This document shows positions 61,148-64,000 of a DNA stretch of 64,000 nt, piece by piece. This DNA comes from Rhodanobacter lindaniclasticus. GTDB lineage: Bacteria > Pseudomonadota > Gammaproteobacteria > Xanthomonadales > Rhodanobacteraceae. The stretch is from assembly GCF_004799035.1 (NCBI RefSeq), contig NZ_MWIO01000030.1:62001-126000 (forward strand), read 5' to 3'. The translations under genes and the position numbers were made by a program. Within the stretch, counting starts at the first letter, position 1. Every line of letters begins with the position of its first letter. The notes beneath the pieces were generated by a model. That model ran no database searches, was not told where the DNA came from, and saw nothing but the letters and a program-made list of their open reading frames with translations.

Positions 61148-62989
61148 GTGGCACTCTCGCTCACCCCGGAAATGATCCTGGTGCTCGGCCTGGTGGGCTT
61201 CACCATGCTGATGCTGGTGCTGGAGTGGATCCGCGCCGACATGGTGGCGCTGCTGGTGGTGGTGGCCATCGGCCTCATCGGGCTGCTCCCCGCCGACAAG
61301 GTTTTCGACGGCTTCGCCGGCAACGCGGTGATCGCGATCATCGCGATCATGATCATGGGCGAGGGGCTCGATCGCGCCGGCGTGCTCAACCTCACCGCGA
61401 ACTTCGTGATGCGCATGGCACGCGGCGCGGAATCGCGCCTGGGTGTGGTGATCAACCTGGTCGCCAGTCTGTTCAGCGCGGTGATCCCCAGCCAGGCGCT
61501 GGCGGCGATCATGATCCCGGTATCGAGCCGGCTGGCGGCGCGCACCGGCGTGCCGCTGTCGCGGCTGCTGTTGCCGATGGCGTTCTGCATCCTCACCGCG
61601 ACCAACACCACGCTGATCGCGAACTCGCCCCTGATCGTGCTGAACGACCTGATCGCCAGCGCCAATCTCAACCTGCCGGCGGGTGCGCACACGATCCCGA
61701 AGTTCGGCCTGTTCAGCGTCACTCCCGTGGGCCTGGCGCTGGCCATGGTCGGCGTGGCTTATTTCTATTTCTTCGGCCGCAAGCTGCTGCCTGGGCACGA
61801 GGACGAGCGGCTGAAGGTAACGCCGGGGCGCACCGAGAGCTATTTCGCCGAGACCTACGGCATCGGCGGCGAGACCGCCGAGCTCACCGTCACGGCGGAG
61901 AGCCCGCTGGTGGGCATGAGCATCGGCGAGGCCGAATCGTTGCACCAGGCGCCGCTGATCCTGGCGATCAAGAGCGGCAACGAGGCGCGCATGGCGCCGC
62001 CGGCCGATCACGTGATCTGGGTCGGTTCGGTGCTCGGCGTGCTCGGCCCGCGCGACCAGCTCAACCAGTTCGCCAACAACCAGCTGTGCCGGCTGTCCAC
62101 CCGCATGCGTCAGCTGGGCGAGTTGTTCAACCCGACGCGTGCTGGCATTTCCGAAGTGGTGATCCCGCCGGTGTCGCGCTTCATCAAGCACACCGTGGCG
62201 GAGCTGCGCCTGCGCAAGCGCTTCGGCATCTCGGTGCTGGCGGTGAACCGCGGCGACCAGGTGTTTCGCGACGACGTGCGCGGGGTCAGCCTGCGCGCCG
62301 GCGACACCGTGGTGCTGCACAGCAACTGGCGCGACCTGGCGCTGGCGGCCGAGGACAAGGACCTGGTCGTGGTCACCGACATCCCGAAGGAGGAGCAACG
62401 CCCCGGCAAGATCTGGCAGGCGGTGGGCTTCTTCCTGCTGGCCAAGTGCCTGGCCTTGTTCACCAATCTCGACCTGTCGATCGCGATGATGACCGGTGCG
62501 ATCGGCATGCTGCTGTCCGGCGTGCTGAACATGGACGAGGCATACAAGGCGATCAACTGGAAGACCATCTTCGTCACCGCCTGCCTGATTCCCCTGGGTT
62601 GGTCGATGGATGCCACCGGCACCGCCGCGTGGCTGGCGCAGGTGGTGCTGGAGCATCTCGGCAGCGCGTCGCCGTGGGTGTTGCAGCTCAGCCTGGCGGT
62701 GCTGACCCTGCTGTTCTCGCAGGTGATGTCCAACGTGGGCGCCACCGTGATGATGGTGCCGATCGCGATCAGCGTGGCCGTGGCCACCGGCGGCAATCCG
62801 TCCGCCTATGCGCTGATCATCGCGGTCTCCTCGTCCAACACCTTCCTGCTCAGCTCCGGCCATCCGGCGCTGATGATGATCACCGGTCCCGGCGGCTACA
62901 AGGGCAAGGATTTCCTGCGCGTCGGCCTGCCGCTGACCTTGACGGTGCTGGTGGTGACCCTGGTCGCGGTGAACCTGTTGTTCCGGTGA
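61148..62989 (+). CDS. SLC13-family transporter with RCK_C (TrkA_C) domains
   Basis: 613 aa from a GTG start. Hydrophobic helices occur in residues 5-190 and ~410-610. Two regulatory TrkA_C-type segments lie between (~225-300 with VTAESPLVGMSIGEAE; ~310-395). Helix-hairpin signatures TNTTLIANSPLIV and SNVGATVMMVPIAIS match the SLC13/DASS family, which imports dicarboxylates or sulfate with sodium. Substrate cannot be told. The RCK_C part may bind a nucleotide second messenger. Confidence 0.88.
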   Translation: MALSLTPEMILVLGLVGFTMLMLVLEWIRADMVALLVVVAIGLIGLLPADKVFDGFAGNAVIAIIAIMIMGEGLDRAGVLNLTANFVMRMARGAESRLGVVINLVASLFSAVIPSQALAAIMIPVSSRLAARTGVPLSRLLLPMAFCILTATNTTLIANSPLIVLNDLIASANLNLPAGAHTIPKFGLFSVTPVGLALAMVGVAYFYFFGRKLLPGHEDERLKVTPGRTESYFAETYGIGGETAELTVTAESPLVGMSIGEAESLHQAPLILAIKSGNEARMAPPADHVIWVGSVLGVLGPRDQLNQFANNQLCRLSTRMRQLGELFNPTRAGISEVVIPPVSRFIKHTVAELRLRKRFGISVLAVNRGDQVFRDDVRGVSLRAGDTVVLHSNWRDLALAAEDKDLVVVTDIPKEEQRPGKIWQAVGFFLLAKCLALFTNLDLSIAMMTGAIGMLLSGVLNMDEAYKAINWKTIFVTACLIPLGWSMDATGTAAWLAQVVLEHLGSASPWVLQLSLAVLTLLFSQVMSNVGATVMMVPIAISVAVATGGNPSAYALIIAVSSSNTFLLSSGHPALMMITGPGGYKGKDFLRVGLPLTLTVLVVTLVAVNLLFR

Positions 62990-63017
62990 GTTGCCGGGAC
63001 TCGGGATTCGGCGAACT

Positions 63018-63389
63018 TCAGGGCAGCGCCGCGGGATCGATGCAGACGATGCCGTCGATCACGCGCAGCGGGACCGCATGCAGCGACTGGCCGCGGCAGG
63101 GCCCGCCGGTGCACAGGCCGTCGGCCTGGTTGAACACCGCGCCGTGCACCGCGCAGATCAGGCTGTCGTTCTTCAGCAGGAACTTGCCCGGCGCGTAGTC
63201 GAGCCGGTTGCCGGCGTGCGGACAGATGTTGAGGTAGCCGCTGACCTGCCGGCCCCGGCGCAGCAGGATCAGGCTCTCCTCGCCACCGGCCAGCATCGCG
63301 TCCACCGCGGTGGCGCCACCATCGGGCACCTGCTCCAGCGCACACACGGCATGCGCCTGCGACGACCCGGTCTGGTTCACTGTATCCAT
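63018..63389 (-). CDS. Rieske [2Fe-2S] domain protein
   Basis: 123 aa from the ATG at 63389 with GAGG upstream. The two Rieske motifs are present: CPHAGN (CxH) and CAVHG (CxxH). The size and order suit a small soluble ferredoxin such as NirD-like or bphA3-type electron carriers. No partner oxygenase is in view, so it may act as a stand-alone electron transfer protein. Confidence 0.9.
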   Translation of the reverse strand: MDTVNQTGSSQAHAVCALEQVPDGGATAVDAMLAGGEESLILLRRGRQVSGYLNICPHAGNRLDYAPGKFLLKNDSLICAVHGAVFNQADGLCTGGPCRGQSLHAVPLRVIDGIVCIDPAALP

Positions 63390-63466
63390 CGGCACTTGCC
63401 TCACGGTTCGCGAGGCCCCATCGTGATAACGTAAGTCGTTGATTTTAACACACGAGTTTTTAACAC

Positions 63467-63757
63467 ATGCGTCTCTACCTGCATTCCATGCGCCGTCCAC
63501 GCCACCCGCTGGCGCGCTTCCTGTCGTTGCTGCTGGGGCTGGCCGTGATCGGCGTGCTGCTGGTGTTCGGCCTGGTGGTGGCCGGCGTGTTGCTGATCGG
63601 CGGCGTGATCGTGCTGGCGATCCGCCAGTGGAAGCAGGCGCAGGCTCCGGCGACGACGCCTGCGGGCGCGCCGAACCCGGGCGCGGCAAAAGCCCAGCCG
63701 GCGGTGCTGGAGGGCGAGTTCCGCGTGATCCACCAGGGGCGTCCCGTCACCCATTGA
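63467..63757 (+). CDS. Small membrane protein of unknown function
   Basis: 96 aa. A basic N-terminus is followed by one long hydrophobic region (~18-50, LLLGLAVIGVLLVFGLVVAG) which could form a two-helix hairpin, then a Pro/Ala-rich tail. No domain recognised. Divergent from the Rieske gene across a 77-base gap. Confidence 0.65.
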   Translation: MRLYLHSMRRPRHPLARFLSLLLGLAVIGVLLVFGLVVAGVLLIGGVIVLAIRQWKQAQAPATTPAGAPNPGAAKAQPAVLEGEFRVIHQGRPVTH

Positions 63758-63810
63758 GGCGCGCGCCCGCGACACGGGGATAATGCGGCTTCCCCATCCG
63801 ATTCTTCCCC

Positions 63811-64000
63811 ATGTCCGATACCTCTGTCTCCCTCGCGGTCGACGCGCCGCGCCGCCTGACTGATCCCCGCGTCCTGATCCCGCTGGCGCTGTTCGCGCTG
63901 TACGTGATCTGGGGTTCGACCTATCTGGGCATCCGTTTCGCGCTGGAGAGCTACCCGCCGTTCCTGCTCGCCGGCGTGCGCTTCCTCGGCGCCGGCATCG
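63811..64000 (+). CDS. EamA/DMT-family transporter, 5' end
   Basis: 63 codons are visible before the window ends. After a short soluble N-terminus the first transmembrane helix contains LYVIWGSTYLGIRFAL, the signature of EamA (RhaT/YedA-like) drug/metabolite transporters, and a second helix begins. Substrate unknown. Confidence 0.85.
   Translation, partial: MSDTSVSLAVDAPRRLTDPRVLIPLALFALYVIWGSTYLGIRFALESYPPFLLAGVRFLGAGI

Noticed and set aside
1-64000. CRISPR array
   Set aside because: No regularly spaced repeats of 24-40 bases were seen; the repeats found are short palindromes or pairs.

Overview
The window is the right-hand part of a large integrative and conjugative element (ICE) plus about 6.7 kb of flanking chromosome. 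The ICE carries a complete type G (Tfc / PFGI-1 / ICEclc-like) mating-pair apparatus, a TraD coupling protein, a MobH/TraI_2 relaxase and a tyrosine integrase. The integrase lies beside the 3' end of a tRNA-Gly(CCC) gene at 57256-57329, which marks the right attachment site. The left end of the element is outside the window. The flanking chromosome (FecR/DUF6600-like protein, trmB, DUF559 protein, SLC13 transporter, Rieske protein, EamA transporter), high GC and short CCCTCCCC-type intergenic hairpins suggest a gammaproteobacterium of the Lysobacterales/Xanthomonadales, perhaps Rhodanobacteraceae. That placement is inference.

Layout. 1-4923 holds ICE accessory genes, several with a G/C-rich hairpin in the 5' leader. 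5029-6237 is a SIR2-domain cargo gene. 6365-12427 is transfer block A (PilL N-terminal protein to the PFL_4697 membrane protein, including TraD). 12710-31083 is a defence island. 31391-40573 is transfer block B (RAQPRD, pilin-like protein, TraL/E/K/B/V-like proteins, TraC ATPase, DsbA-like protein, RadC-like protein). 40791-44895 is a three-gene cassette: MerR-like regulator, N6-adenine methylase and PD-(D/E)XK nuclease. 45039-50108 is transfer block C (PFL_4709/4710/4711, TraG-like, DUF3742). 50331-52002 is an AbiE type IV toxin-antitoxin pair. 52207-57017 holds relaxase, XRE regulator, headless LysR-like protein and integrase. After the tRNA comes chromosome.

The main feature is the 13454-31083 operon on the minus strand. 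It contains the class 1 DISARM genes drmD, drmMI, drmA, drmB and drmC. It also has a small HTH gene, a 5-cytosine methyltransferase with a Vsr-like endonuclease at its head, and, between drmMI and drmA, a GHKL ATPase whose C-terminus looks like a Shedu/DUF4263-type PD-(D/E)XK nuclease domain. Genes are separated by a few bases or overlap by 4 bp from the methyltransferase to drmC, so they are probably made together. The methylases would mark self DNA, and the helicase, DUF1998, PLD and nuclease-like proteins would act on incoming DNA.

Together with the SIR2 protein, the MerR-methylase-nuclease cassette and AbiE, the element carries at least four separate candidate defence modules. They sit between blocks of conserved transfer genes without breaking them, so the transfer functions look intact. 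The most novel candidates are the GHKL-nuclease fusion inside DISARM and the MerR-methylase-nuclease cassette.
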